Of a stretch of DNA of 64,000 nucleotides, positions 36,154-47,889 are shown one piece after another; the stretch's first letter is position 1, and each line of letters opens with the position of its first letter. The translations under genes were made by a program, and so were the position numbers. Origin of the DNA: Nannobrachium achirus (Eukaryota > Chordata > Actinopteri > Myctophiformes > Myctophidae). Where the stretch lies: the NCBI GenBank assembly GCA_963921795.1, contig OY997652.1:21691678-21755677 (forward strand), in the 5' to 3' direction. The notes below the pieces were generated by a model. That model did no database searches and was not told the DNA's origin. It worked only from the letters and a program-made list of their open reading frames with translations.

Positions 36154-36907
36154 TTTCAGCCATTTGGGAAAAGTTTAATTTTTAATTGAAGTGAATGGAG
36201 AAAATGAATTCAATACATTTATATAATATTAAACTATATATATATATATATATAACGTATCTCTTAGCAAAATTGAACACATGGGACAATGGAAGACAGA
36301 AGATGGAATAAAGTCAGACAAGTAACTAGAAAGGTGCATTAACTAGGAAAGTGCAATTCTGGGAAATTGCAAGTGTGGTTGTACTGACGTGAGCTGGGTC
36401 TTACTATTTATATTAGATATTGTGATGTTAAGTGAAGCATGACCAATCGGTCTGGGGTGGGACATTATATTGTCCAATCAGAAAAGGGACAGAAAAGGTC
36501 CATTGAACTCAATGGACTTTTGGGGTACAGAAAAGGTTAAACAAAACATCCACTGAACTCAATGGACTTTTGGGATTACAGGAAAGTTAAATGTAAAAGG
36601 TTTACTTTAGGTGACAGAAAGGTTCTCATACCTAGAACAATAGTGTAGCACTGGCCCTGAGGGCACAGTGCTTATAAGGGCTGGCCAGGGTTCAAGGCCT
36701 TCTGTTTGTCCAGAAGCCTGAGCTAGATTGTTTGGGGAGGACCTGGAGGCACATGTAGTGCAGCATAGTTAAGAAAGCTTGAAGTTAATGTGGAGGCTTT
36801 GATAATTCATTACATGGGGATATAGTTTAATTAGTTATCCACAACTTTCCAACATGCCATCGTGCATTGCGCAGAAGGAGTGCGGCAGTTCCGGTGCCGC
36901 AGCCAAG

Positions 36908-36978
36908 AGTGATCTACAAGCTCACAACGCTTGCATCTGCGACACAACGTGAGCTTGTATGTCTGCTGTTCTCCGGAA
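36908..36978. repeat. Hairpin family A element
   Basis: GTGATCTACAAGCTCACAACG faces CAACGTGAGCTTGTATGTCTG (imperfect arms, about 30 bp each). Confidence 0.65.
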
Positions 36979-36999
36979 GTGTCCCACAAATAATTCTAC

Positions 37000-38300
37000 A
37001 GTAAATTCTCACGGAAACAGGTGGATACTTTAAATCCTATTTACAGAGTTGGCAGGTTGCTGGTTGAAAGGGGGAGCTGAACATTGCCTGAGCCAACAAA
37101 GATATGGGGACAATGTTGGTCAACTATGGCTGATAGATAGGAATTTCCACCTTTTAGTCTGAAAATAATCACGCAGTTGAGGAGAAAGAAGTACAACGTT
37201 CTTGGTTTTATTTGTGAGAGCTCTCAAGCATACAGTAAAAACACCATCTCATATACTGTGTCAAGTTCCTCCCACAACCCCAGAGAGGCCGGACCAAGGC
37301 CCTAACACCTCTGGCAGACTGAGACAAACTTCACACATGGATATTTACAGAGAACAATACTGTCAAAAGACTCCCAATACATTAAACGCAGACAGTCGTT
37401 GATTAGCAATCTGAAACAATAGAGCACACTACATGGGGTCGGTGAACCAAACTGGTCAGAGAATTCAGAATGCAATTCAGAATGTTTAGAGTGAAATGCA
37501 ATGTTTAATATAAACATAAACTATTCTCCTTATCAATGAGGGATAAGGGGAATTTATATGTTTCTGTTAAAACATTGTATTTTTCTCTAATCGTACTGCA
37601 ATAATTTCTTGATCACCTCTTGCCGTGAATTATTTAAACATTATTTAGACATGTGCATGTTATAGCCTACTATATCAATCTGTATATTGACTAAGCTACT
37701 GTATAAGCCTACCGCACATGTCCAATCCGGATGTGATTTAATTTGTTTTGAACAAAACCTTGGTAAAAATAAAACGTGATGATTTGACTTGTACTAACTA
37801 TTCTATTTCCTTTTCAGAGATGGTGTGTTAGCTTCCTGGCTACTGGATTCATGAAGGACTACCAGAGACGAAACTGTAATTAGCCTACTCTACACCACAG
37901 AAGGATGAAGTGACAAGGCAACCGCCGCCATTCTGCTCTCCCCAGTTCTTCCTATCTGCAAAGCTGAGTGATCCCGGAGGGTTTTTCATCATAACATGCG
38001 ACACAGATGCTGCTTCCCTGTCACTGAACATTCAATTAACGATGGAGAAATGGACTGGGCTATTTTCTCAACCCCAAATACTTGAACAGACAGTGCAACT
38101 AACTTCCCCTGAACAATACACTGAAAAGGATCTGACCTCCAACTCTGGAAGTCGGTTCGAAGAAACGCCCAAGATTGTGTTATAAAATGTAAATAATTGT
38201 CCACGTGATCATGGCCAAATGGTATAATGGATCCGCCCCATATATAGTCCTGAGTTTCCTAAAAAAGAGGTTTCCTCAGTTCACATGATTCACAGGTTTA
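37000..38300. other. Intergenic, no supported gene
   Basis: A 26-bp sequence starting AAACATAAACTATTCTCC (37512-37537) has a perfect inverse at about 41921-41946, so the pair brackets the nuclease element. A 91-codon frame at 37910-38185 has no family resemblance. Confidence 0.4.
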
Positions 38301-38967
38301 GGAGATAGTAGAGGAGCCTATCAATTTTTGTAATTTTGGAATGATAATTTTTGGAGACATGTATATCTTCATTCTTGGGGTTCTCACAATGCCAAAAAAA
38401 CATGTCTTCAATTTTTCTTTTTGGGTTTAGCATGTGTAATTAGTATAATTAGCCAATTAATTGCCAAAAACAGTAAATGGCAATAACTTTGCTTCTGTGT
38501 AACTTATAAAGGTGATCTAAGAGTCTAAGTCCATGTTTGTGAGGTCCAGAAACTCATCTGTTACCATTGTGAAGTCATACAACCTTTCCTAATTAGCATA
38601 ATTAGCATAAATCACACAAAAACTAGGTGAAAATAAGCAAATTGCTGCATTTCTTTGTTTTAGTCAACTTTGAAAGCTTTCTCACAGACTCTAAGATGTA
38701 TGTTTACAAGTCCAGGAATTATTATTATCCTATACATGAATCATGCAACCTTTTGTCTGTGTAATAATTATGTAATAATCACACCGAAACCAGAAATAGC
38801 TATATTTCTTTATATATCCCTCATATAAAATAAAGAACAATATGAGAAATGTTCACAGAATTATCAGATTGTTTATACTAATATGTACAGAAAGTTCTGT
38901 AAACACATTTAAATAGAAGGGTCTCCATCTTCGTCGTCGTCATCGTCAATCCCCAACAGTTGTGCCT

Positions 38968-39095
38968 TGCTTACATTACAACACACCCCTTCATCTGCCC
39001 CACACATGCACATCTCAGAGCAGTTCAAATTTTGAGATCGACAAGAACAATGTGACATGCACTGGGATTTCTTGCAGCCACATTTGATCAGTTGA
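38968..39095 (-). pseudogene. Cysteine-rich tail of the transposon protein
   Basis: In a third minus frame the sequence reads IKCGCKKSQCMSHCSCRSQ, then LNCSEMCMCGADEGVCCN. The CxC/CxxxCxC spacing suggests a zinc-binding or chromatin/DNA-binding module at the C terminus, followed by an acidic run. The similar placement of a Cys cluster in Academ-type proteins is recalled, not checked. Confidence 0.5.
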
Positions 39096-39289
39096 GTAAT
39101 GGTGGCTGGAGCTGGGGATCCTGTGTTGTGACTGGCACCAGATGATCTCCCTCAGCCTCCCATCCATATCAGTTGCTGGTGGCATCTGTGGGTTAGGTAC
39201 GTGGTCCTGATACCATACCATTGCCTGGTAATGGGCACGGGCAATGGCTTGATGTAATGCTCCTTGTGTAGGTGGCAGCTTCTCTGCTT

Positions 39290-39885
39290 CTAATTGTTTC
39301 TTTGTGAATAACCTTCACCAACATCCACAAGATTTGTACCGGGCTCGTACAGCTGGCAAACAAATGCTTCAATCTTTTTTTCTGTGTCAGAACTGAGCTT
39401 TTTTGAAGTACCTAGAGTAGCAAATGCAGATACCACCTCCACAGGACACCGGTTTAGGGCTTGCCAACAGGTTAACTTTCCCTTTCCAGCAAAATGGCCT
39501 GTCTGGTCAGCTCCAGTGAAGGCATGGAACCCTGGTAAGGCTGAAGTCCTCGTTTCACCCAGTGCCTGCACTACTGGCCCCGTTGAGATGATACGTTTTT
39601 TGTTTCCCACACCGATGATGAAATAGGTGTCCTTGCACAGCTGATTGTACCGTCGGATTGCAAGAACAAAGACATCAGTGTCCGGGGACTCAATGTAGAG
39701 CTGTGTTGCCCCTCTTCGGACAGCATCCAGGCTGTGCAGGATTATCCTTGTGTCAGCCTCTTCCTGTGAGCTGTGGAGATGTTTTACATCGATATAGTTT
39801 GAGTGGACATCTTGCCTTGACGTGATTATGAAAACGTTGGGTTTCCCCTGGAAGTGTTGGAGGGCTTTCTTAGCAAGATAGACAG
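39290..39885 (-). pseudogene. Transposon protein, nuclease core in a shifted frame
   Basis: This continuation carries the remaining acidic motifs of a FEN1/XPG-like site in order: SSQEEADTRIILHS (near 39750-39768), ESPDTDVFVLAI (39665-39684) and FHAFTGADQTGHFAGKGK (39490-39530). They align by spacing with FEN1 EAEASCA, DMDCLTF and the DYCESIRGIG loop. It ends with a stop (YSQRNN) where a frame change again separates it from LFTKKQLEAEKLPPTQ. Confidence 0.6.
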
Positions 39886-41190
39886 TCAGCTCATCTTTGG
39901 TGTGAACTGTTTTTCAGACACCTTCCCTATCGGTGTGTTGTCTTCCACATGATAAGTGGTAGGGGGCTTGCCACCCTGGCGTCGCGTACGCGTGGCCTCC
40001 TTCAGTGAAGATGCAATATCATAGCGGTCAAATACTACATGGGTCTCACTATGTTCTTTGGTCTTCCTGTCCAGTATGGCTATGAAGTGGTCAGCCCACT
40101 GGGAACACATCTTTATCCATGATGGCTTTCCCACTGCCTGTACCAATGCCATTCCATCTATGACAGTTACACTCTTAGATGGCAGGGGACAACTGTCAGT
40201 GGCAGCACTCTGTGGTTGCTGATCAACACCAACGTCACCAGTCATCTTCTCATTCTGCAGCTCCTCGAGAATGGTCATGAGCTTGCTCTTGTCTGTGCAG
40301 GGCCGAAGCTCACCAGTCACTGTGAAGAGAGCACATGGTTTGGCAGTGAACTCGTGCTGGCCAATGGCTTCTTTGAGGTTGATCTCTGACCGTGATTGAG
40401 CAACAATCAGCATTCGAGCAAAAAATGACCTGTCATCCTTCAATTCCACCACCTGGTCAGCGAGCTTGTGTTTCACAACTTTTCCTGCACTCTTCCACAT
40501 CTTCAGTTGAACCTTTTTCATTCTGACCCAGACACTGACTTCATTTTTGTTAATGCGCGCTTTCACAAAAGCAACATAGTTCTGCTGGCCAATTTCGTCT
40601 TGGCTGCATACATCTTTCTCCACATGGGGTGGCATCACAACTTTTGTGATGATATTGGGTAGGTCTTTGCCATCATATGTTAGAGGATTCAAAGATGACT
40701 TGATCACATGCTTCAATCGAAGTACATTCTTTTCATGCCTTGTCCAGACAGCAATGGACAAGTCATGGTGCTCCTTTTGTGTAGCTGTTTGTGTGCCAGC
40801 CATCTGGCATGCTTCTTTAGCAAGTCTACTCAGCTCTGGTGCTGTCAAGAAGAACCTTTCCCTAGCACTAGCATTCTGAGTAATGCCCACAAGGCCTCCA
40901 GTGACCTTCATGATGCGAGTGATGTGCTCAAGGACATGATCCACCCCAATGGCGCAGAATGGTATCTGATTTTTATTGACAGTGAACTGCCCATCCATAA
41001 ATTCTTGGTATATCTCTGGATCTGTGGTCTGCAGGGCCTTCATTTCTGCTAGGTAGACTGGAACCAACCGGGCATACTTCTGCTTGTCATGAGCAAAGAA
41101 GTATTTGCATAGCTCATCCAGGGAAGAAAGATGAAGTTCCCAGAGGCCATCACGGGTAGCACGCATGAAAGTGTATATCAGTAACACCAT
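39886..41190 (-). CDS. Transposon protein, N-terminal and first nuclease part
   Basis: This 434-codon frame is the main open part of the inverted-repeat element. The N-terminal half has a conserved-looking region with LVPVYLAEMKALQTTDPEIY and VNKNQIPFCAIGVDHVLEHI. It recalls widespread uncharacterised metazoan transposon proteins (…YAR.LPVYW.EM…). The end contains SVTVIDGMALVQAVGKPSW (near 40140-40170), comparable with the first metal-binding Asp segment of FEN1 (FDASMSIYQ). The start is not certain: ATG at 41190 is the first in frame, but upstream exons cannot be excluded. The reading continues in another frame below 39890 (TKDELTVYLAKKALQHFQGK). Confidence 0.65.
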   Translation of the reverse strand: MVLLIYTFMRATRDGLWELHLSSLDELCKYFFAHDKQKYARLVPVYLAEMKALQTTDPEIYQEFMDGQFTVNKNQIPFCAIGVDHVLEHITRIMKVTGGLVGITQNASARERFFLTAPELSRLAKEACQMAGTQTATQKEHHDLSIAVWTRHEKNVLRLKHVIKSSLNPLTYDGKDLPNIITKVVMPPHVEKDVCSQDEIGQQNYVAFVKARINKNEVSVWVRMKKVQLKMWKSAGKVVKHKLADQVVELKDDRSFFARMLIVAQSRSEINLKEAIGQHEFTAKPCALFTVTGELRPCTDKSKLMTILEELQNEKMTGDVGVDQQPQSAATDSCPLPSKSVTVIDGMALVQAVGKPSWIKMCSQWADHFIAILDRKTKEHSETHVVFDRYDIASSLKEATRTRRQGGKPPTTYHVEDNTPIGKVSEKQFTPKMS

Positions 41191-41836
41191 TTCAATAACT
41201 ATGATTAGCTTTATCAGTTGTGATCCCTCACAGCTGAAGCACAGTTGCTTGACTCATTATGACAAGAATTAATCTATGGATATACTAACAGAAAAAGAAA
41301 CAGGTAATTTCCTACTTTCAGACTAATTAATAAATCATGTATGCAGATTGTACTAATGAAAAAAGGTTGCATGATTTGCTTACATCAGGATAGGAATTTC
41401 TGGACATGTAAACATACTCAATTAGTCAATAAGAGTCTCAGATTATCTCTCCAAAGTCAGCTAAATGTGAAAAATGAAGCGATTTCCTGATTTCCAACTC
41501 GTTTTTGCATAATTTAAGCTGATTATGCTAATTATGAAAGGTTGTATGACTTCACAATGGTAACATGAATTTCTGGACCTCACAAACATGGACTTAGACT
41601 CTTAGATCACCTTTATAAGTTACCTAGAAGCAAAGTTATTGCCATTTCCCGTTTTTGGCAATTAATTGGCTAATTATGCTAATTACACATGCTAAACCCA
41701 AAAAGAAAAATTGAAGACATGTTTTTTTGGCATTGTGAGAACCCCAAGAATGAAGATATACATGTCTCCAACAATTATCATTCCAAAATTACAACCAGCA
41801 GAATCACTTGATTGGCTCCCCCACTAAGAGAGAATG

Positions 41837-43131
41837 TTTTGTATACTTGTGTTCCCGTTGTTGCAAATTGATTATGTACGCAAGTGAAATACAAGTGTTT
41901 AAAATAAATAAATGTGGGATTGATAAGGAGAATAGTTTATGTTTCTACAAGCTCACACAACACGTGGCGATGTGACTTGTGGTGACCTTTTTGGTCGGGA
42001 GCCTGTGTCCTTTGTCTGAATCTGTCACACAGTAGATAGAGGTGCATGGTGGAAGTGGGATTGGAGTTTTAACTGGAAATAGTCAGTGGAAACGCTTGAC
42101 CTTATCAAAAGCAAAAATATGACGCTACCTGCCATGGCACACCTTTGTCTGTCCTCACCTATTCCCTTTCCCAAGCATCTGTCAATACTTTCATGAATGG
42201 GATCACTCTAGTATGAGAATGTCTCACAGGTATATACGTAGGCACCAAAGTAAAATTGAGTCACTTCAATTGAAACTTTATCTTTAAAATGAAGCAAATA
42301 TCCTGAACTAATAAACTGAACTGATAGTGAAGGTGGAAGCTACAGTTTAACGCAACATACGCGCATGGTATTGTCACATTTCTCTTCATTTGTCTGCTAT
42401 TGTCTGCAAGCAAACAGCATCCACATCACCAATAGTGTTCCTTTGTTATCCTTATTTGGTTTGACGTCTGCATGCTTTCTTTTTTGTTTTACAAGAAAGG
42501 CTTATATGCTTTCATTTTACAAAACAAAAAAGAACATGATCTTTCATTGACAATTTGGGCCTATAATTTAGCAGCAAAATAGTATGGCTATAGGGCCTAC
42601 AGTATATAGTGTTGTGAACTTGCTGCCATTTTCAAACATTTTGTATACTTTTGGTACTTCAAGTAGGCCCACATTTTGATGCCAACACTTTGTTACTTTT
42701 AAGTACATTTTGAATTCCAGACTTTTACAGTAACTACTTCTATATTGCAGTATTGATACTTTTACTTAAGTAAAATATGTGAGTACTTTTTCCACCACTG
42801 CATCTCACATCACTGCAATCTCTGGGCAAACAATACCAACTGGAGCGACAGTAATACCAACTGTAGATATCATAATTGGTCAACATCAATTTCTCATTCT
42901 GGAACTGGACTTTTTAAAAACATGGCTGACGTAGCTATAAGCCAACTCTTTCATCATTAGCCGCTTCCATCAAAGCAATAATGCTTCTACAGTGAACTTT
43001 TTTTCTTCACATAAGCCTATAAATATACTGTAGTTGACTATGATGGAACACATACAGTAGTATAGGTGTAGACTAAGCAACAGCAAAAGGACTGCAATAC
43101 AGGCGAAACCTTATACTGTTTATCTGATAAC
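41837..43131. other. Intergenic region upstream of grp, no further gene seen
   Basis: It contains the bracket repeat at 41921-41946 and one hairpin family A arm (41944-41985). The grp promoter should lie at the right end, but no confident TATA box was fixed. Confidence 0.4.
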
Positions 43132-44229
43132 ATGGGTAGAAATGTGTGCATTTGTTACACATTGACTTACAGACCAATTGTTATGCTTCTGTCAGTAGGC
43201 CTATTAACTTGTATGGCTCACTGTTCCGAAACTCCAGCAGCTGACGTTGGGAAAGTGTATCCACGCGGATATCACTGGGCAGTTGGTAAGTAGTTATATA
43301 TTTTATAATCATCAAGTAGGCCTAACTCATTCAAATTAAGCATGGTATGCCACTTATATGCTTAATCAATAAAGCTGTTTTATTATTATTATTAAACATA
43401 AGAATAGTATTAAGAATTATGGACTACTAAGAATAGCAAAGATCATTTGAAGAAAAATAACAGCAACACAAAAACTAAAGCTTTCTTCACACTATGTCAC
43501 CTTAATCAATTGCATGCAATGTAGCTTTTTTTGGCACGCATAATTAATCTCCATCAATCAAGGACTTAAAGGAGCTATAGTCAACTTTTTCTTGAAAAAC
43601 GAATGCTAAAATAAAAATGTTTCGAAAATATTTTATAAAAAGATAAACTTCATATATTATGTGTTTCTATTCAAAAATGACCACATAAAGCGTAAAATAA
43701 TGATAAAATAATCATTTTGGCCATTGTCAGACCGACACTTTGTTTACATTCTAGTCTATAGACTAGGATGTAAACAAAGTGTCGGCCCTACAATGAAAAA
43801 GTTGACTATAGCTCCTTTAATAACTGGATAATAGATTTTTTGTTTTAGTTTTTTGTTTTTGCATGGTGAACAATACAAATGAAAGTAATGTAAATGATCT
43901 GCCGCAGTTTACATTAGATTGACTCTTATACGCAGCAGATTCTATCATCTCGTATATCTCTTTGTCCAGGTCATTTGATGGGGAGGAAGAGCATTGAAAT
44001 GCCACTGGACGGACAGCAGGCCAACAACCAGCCAGACGGGGATGACCTAACGCCCTTAGGGATGGGGGACGCAGTACAGGACAGATACGAACGCCAGTTA
44101 AAGGTCCTGCAAGCAATTCTGAGAGCCATAGAAACAGTGCTCCGAGAGCTTAATGGAGGAGAGATGCCAAACCCTGCAGAGGAGCGGGCTGTCCTCCGGA
44201 GCCGGTGGAGAGAAGAGGATGAAGACTAA
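43132..44229 (+). CDS. grp: Gastrin-releasing peptide precursor (bombesin family), complete
   Basis: Two coding exons join in frame. Exon 1, 43132-43285 (ATG to GCAGTTG/GTAAGT), encodes MGRNVCICYTLTYRP, a hydrophobic signal segment (IVMLLSVGLLTCMAHC) and VGKVYPRGYHWAV. Exon 2, 43970-44229 (after TTTGTCCAG), completes GHLMGRKS and runs to TAA, giving 137 aa. The mature peptide ends WAVGHLM followed by the amidation donor Gly and a basic cleavage site (GRK), the hallmark of GRP; neuromedin B would read WATGHFM. The C-terminal peptide (VLQAILRAIETVLREL) is helical, as in other GRP precursors. GRP is a secreted neuropeptide acting on the G-protein-coupled receptor GRPR. The intron inside the peptide matches the known GRP gene layout. 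A TTAA-type MITE sits in intron 1. Location beside rx3 agrees with human GRP-RAX. Confidence 0.94.
43566..43820. mobile_element. TTAA-flanked MITE in grp intron 1
   Basis: A perfect 26-bp inverted terminus starts TTAAAGGAGCTATAGTCAAC at both ends. An internal second hairpin is built on GACACTTTGTTTACAT / ATGTAAACAAAGTGTC. The total is 255 bp without coding capacity. TTAA at both borders suggests a piggyBac- or Kolobok-type target. Confidence 0.85.
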
Positions 44230-45340
44230 TTAATATCAGCAGAGGTAGGCCTAATATAATAATACATATTGGTTCTTGGAAATTAACCGCTTAAATCAAG
44301 ACCCTGGAATCATTGTATACTTTTATTTTTGAAAAGTCATGAAAATGTGTGCAAATCTTTGAAAATATGAATTTTTAAAGCGAACATTTCTAACTCAAAT
44401 ACTTGCTTCTGGGGGGGGGGGGGGGGGGGGGTCCCTGATACATAATATTTTGAGATGGGGTCTGCGGGCAAATACATATCATTCCTAGGGGTCCTGGACA
44501 TGAAAAGTTTTGAGAACCTGGCATAGAAACATGCATTTTTTTTAAAACAGCAGATCTACAAGCTCGCAGCTTGTATTATCTGATTTTTTTTTAAAGTTAA
44601 AGCATAAAATAATGGTTAAAGTAATAATGCGTTCCTGGTCTTAATGGGTTAAACCCAATTTGTTGACTGGGGTACCCAAGGGTTTCCTGCATAAACCAGA
44701 CTGCACAACAATTAGTATGAGCAACGCCAGGATAACCCAAGGGGTCTAATATCCTACTAGGCCCCCTCCTTTTCCCCCCTCTCTACACCAATTTGCCGAA
44801 AATAGTTGATTTACAAGCTCACAACACATCGCAAAGGTATTCACTTTGAGTATGTAGATTTGCTGTTTCCTCTGAATATTTGACCCAGATAAGGGGCACT
44901 AGGCTATATACCTTAAATCACTGCAACACTGAAGTGAGATGTGGTCATTAAATCTACATCTATGTGTCTCCCTTTTTATTTTCTTGCACACAGGTGTCAG
45001 ATGAGATCTCTTACAACAAAACGCTATGGACTTGGACTTTGTACCAACATCAGTCTGGGGGAACTTAGCAAACCATTATTTAAAAACATGTACTGATAGC
45101 CCATATATAATAGTGGTATGTCTATTTGATCACATGGCTAACAATGTTATAAATCATATCATGTACTTTGCTTTGTATGTTCTTCAGAGTGGGTTTAAAG
45201 GCCTATATTGAAAGTATTGTCTCATATTTATTGCTTCTGTTTATTTTCCTTATGAATGCTGTAGATCTTTGTTCAATTAGATTGCAATTATATGTTATGA
45301 ATGTCAAAAACAGACTGAATAAATTTGACATTTGTAATAT
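44230..45340 (+). other. grp: grp 3' UTR, probable intron and last exon
   Basis: Just after the stop, CAGCAGAG/GTAGGC (about 44253) can serve as a donor. An acceptor TTCTTGCACACAG/GTGTCAG lies near 44995. AATAAA at 45318-45323 could end the transcript. This would give the three-exon layout known for GRP with the third exon non-coding. The intron holds a poly-G run (44410-44431) and hairpin family A pieces (44552-44582, 44805-44872). Confidence 0.5.
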
Positions 45341-45950
45341 GCGTTGTGGATATCTAACCATTCTCACACCATTAACCATTGACACACAATATATCCTATT
45401 ACCTACCTACCATCCTTGATCATCAAACTTACATGAGCAGTTGAATTGAAATCCATTCCATTCATAGTGGAGCAGCAGCTTGGATTCACTATCTGTATGA
45501 CTCAACACAGAGCACATCATGATTATGGGAAAGATTTGTGATATAGTCTGGTGTCTGGTGACCTCTAGTGGTGTTTGAGGGTCATTGCATTGAAGTTCCC
45601 AACTGTTTGGAGACCCATCAGTCAGCCCAGACTAAAAGGTAAGCTTTTAAATCTCCTGTCGGGTGGAAACCGAATCCAAAAACTTTCTTTTCCGGATTTG
45701 ACAAATGAATAGATAAGTAATTAAATTAAATAGATCAATAGGCTGTTAATTCATGAAAAATAAAATAAAATAAAATATAAGATAAAACATTGAGATTAGA
45801 AGTGTCTACCTTCATGTTAATATGAACTCCCTGAAGACTGATTTCTAAAAGAACAACTTGGAGCAAAAGCACAACAAATGATAGATAAATATGCTATTAA
45901 AGGTCTTCTTTCTCTTACTCTCTTTACAAAGACATTCATCATCAAACAAC
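45341..45950. other. Intergenic, nothing recognised
   Basis: AT-rich with no supported exon or repeat. Confidence 0.4.
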
Positions 45951-46022
45951 AGGTAGACTGGGGTTCGAATATAGAACCTCTCTGCTGAAAGTCAGATCAT
46001 TAGACCACTTTATTACCTGTCA
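45951..46022 (-). repeat. tRNA-like sequence (Leu-like), decayed
   Basis: On the minus strand AAGTGGTCTAATGATCTGAC resembles the A-box/D-arm of tRNA-Leu, and TATTCGAACCCCAGTC resembles a B box. The cloverleaf is not intact, so it is a pseudo-tRNA or SINE head. It resembles the modules at 58.8-60 kb. Confidence 0.5.
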
Positions 46023-46797
46023 GAAACTCGGGTCACAGTTCTTTTAGAGTTCAGATCTATATTTTATACAGTCTATGGTTCAGATGGTGATTTGTACCCA
46101 GGTTTCCCCATTTCACTGCAGCTGCGCTAAAGCACCATGTCCACTAGGGGGCAGACATGCAGCTACTTGGTCAGACATCATTTCTGTTAAGCAATGTCAT
46201 TGGGCATCCAGGTGTCAATCAACTCTAGTTGGGTGGGACTCAATTCAAAAAGCAGGAAGGAAAACAGTGTGAGTGAGAGAAACAGGTGAAAACAGAGATG
46301 TTTATGAATTAATTAAATAATCTGTTAAATGTTGTCACCAAATGAAGAGCCAGGGATTAATATCAGTGTGGATGTATCAGCATGTCTGTGTGTTTGGAGC
46401 TGGGTTTTCACTCAGTATTTCTACCAGCTGACATTAATAACTACCAGATGGACTGTTGCTGGTCAACTAACACACTAGCCTGGAGGAGAAGAGAGTGTGG
46501 GAGACATTAAACAGGTTTCTAAGTGAGTATGGATGCTAACTGACAACTTCAGCCCTAGAATGGCTGTGATGATATCACCTTCATTTCACAATGTCACCGA
46601 CACAGGAGGGCATAGGAGTGATGTATGGCTTTATACTGTACAGTATATGAAATACATACATTAAAGGAATATCACAAATTAAAGGAATATCACAGCCAAT
46701 CTAGGACTATAGTGGGACCTTTAACAGACCTGCTACCATTAAGCTGTTGCAGTAGATGTGATCAGGACTTGTTACTGTACACCAGAGGATCCAGGTA

Positions 46798-46847
46798 CAG
46801 TCAGTCAGTCAGTCAGTCAGTCAGTCAGTCAGTCAGTCAGTCAGTAC
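46798..46847. repeat. (CAGT)n microsatellite
   Basis: About twelve CAGT units in a row. Confidence 0.95.
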
Positions 46848-47089
46848 TGTGTTCTCCAGCTCACCCAAACTCATCTTGTTGGGGTACTGCTTGCAGGCAG
46901 CAGTCTGTCTAAAGTGATGACATCTGATCCTCGCCCCCCAACAACAGCTGACCAGTACAGTAAGTAGTCATACAGTCAGGCTATACAGACAATTAATTTG
47001 ATTGGCTTATAATTGTGCATCATAAAAATATTAACTTTTTTTTTAAAGATGATTCTTAAAGTGACAGTAACCCTTTAGGTGACAGCCCC

Positions 47090-47425
47090 CCTTTAATAAT
47101 AATATGTATCCATATACACATACAATATATTGTATGCCCTTACATGGAGATCCCTATCTGAACCAGCCACACAGATATGGGCCATGTCTTGGCCATCTGG
47201 CCAGTGATATATATCAATGACATCTTCATATATGGGCATAAAAGGGATTCTGGGGAATACCCATATATGGACTTTTACATAGACGATGTCACCTGTGCTA
47301 TCACCTGTGATAAGGGAACCCATAGACTGTAAAAATGTGTACTGACTGACTGACACAGACAGACGGAGACAAGCTGTGATATTTCTCATCGGTCGCAATT
47401 AAATGTGACCTACGGTCGCAATTAG
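47090..47425 (-). repeat. Inverse copy of the 31985-32360 array-related repeat
   Basis: The complement reads TTGCGACCGATGAGAAATAT, CACAGCTTGTCTCCGTCTGT, then AAAGTCCATATATGGGTATT and GATCTCCATGTAAGGGCATA, in the same order as at 31985. One exact CCATATATGG lies near 47270. The head is followed by a second TTGCGACCGTAGGTC, as if two heads are nested. Confidence 0.75.
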
Positions 47426-47889
47426 TTGATTGTAACCCTTTCTCTCTCCACTCCTCTACCACTCAGGTTGAAGAGTGCATTGCTGCATGTCTGGCTGACT
47501 GACATCTCACAGTGGATGTTTTTCTTCTCACCACCTCAAGCTGAACCCAGACATGTCTGAGCTTCTCTTCTTCCCAGGCAAGTCCTGCCCCATGCATGAT
47601 CTCACTGTTTCCATCTCTGGTGACTTCCGTTCCAACAACATTCAAGGCACACATCGCAGACTCTATATCAAGGGTTCCCTAATTTTTGCCAGACCCAGGG
47701 GGTCGGCCTACATAAGGCTTTGTCGGTCGGTCGGTCGGTCCCTCTTTTCCTCAGTGTCCCTCTTTTCCTCAGTGTGCCTGTGTTTGCCTCTGACTGCTCA
47801 TCTGCCCCTCCCTTCCCTTGCTCGGCTGATTGCCTTGAGTGCCGTCACCTGTACGGGACCAGCTGAGTTGAGTTGGCTGACGAGCTGCT

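Larger units (their letters stand above)
38302..41836 (-). mobile_element. Inverted-repeat DNA transposon encoding a FEN1/XPG-like nuclease protein
   Basis: Left (38302-38770) and right (41365-41836) ends are inverted copies. The part from 38328 and up to 41794 is nearly identical for over 250 bp (for example GAGACATGTATATCTTCATT). The outermost 25 bp and the inner part are more diverged. Between them lies minus-strand coding sequence with no recognisable DDE transposase or RT. In coding order: 434 codons from 41190 (DGLWELHLSSLDELCKYFF, FCAIGVDHVLEHITRIMKV), a nuclease-like domain, and a cysteine-rich tail. Frame changes occur near 39890, 39310 and 39140, so this copy is decayed or has small introns. 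XPG-type nuclease plus a Cys-rich motif is reported for Academ-like transposons; membership is inferred. No clear target duplication was found. Confidence 0.75.

Noticed and set aside
37910-38185. 91-codon frame as a possible small gene
   Set aside because: A polypyrimidine/AG precedes it upstream, but no family, signal peptide or partner exon is visible.
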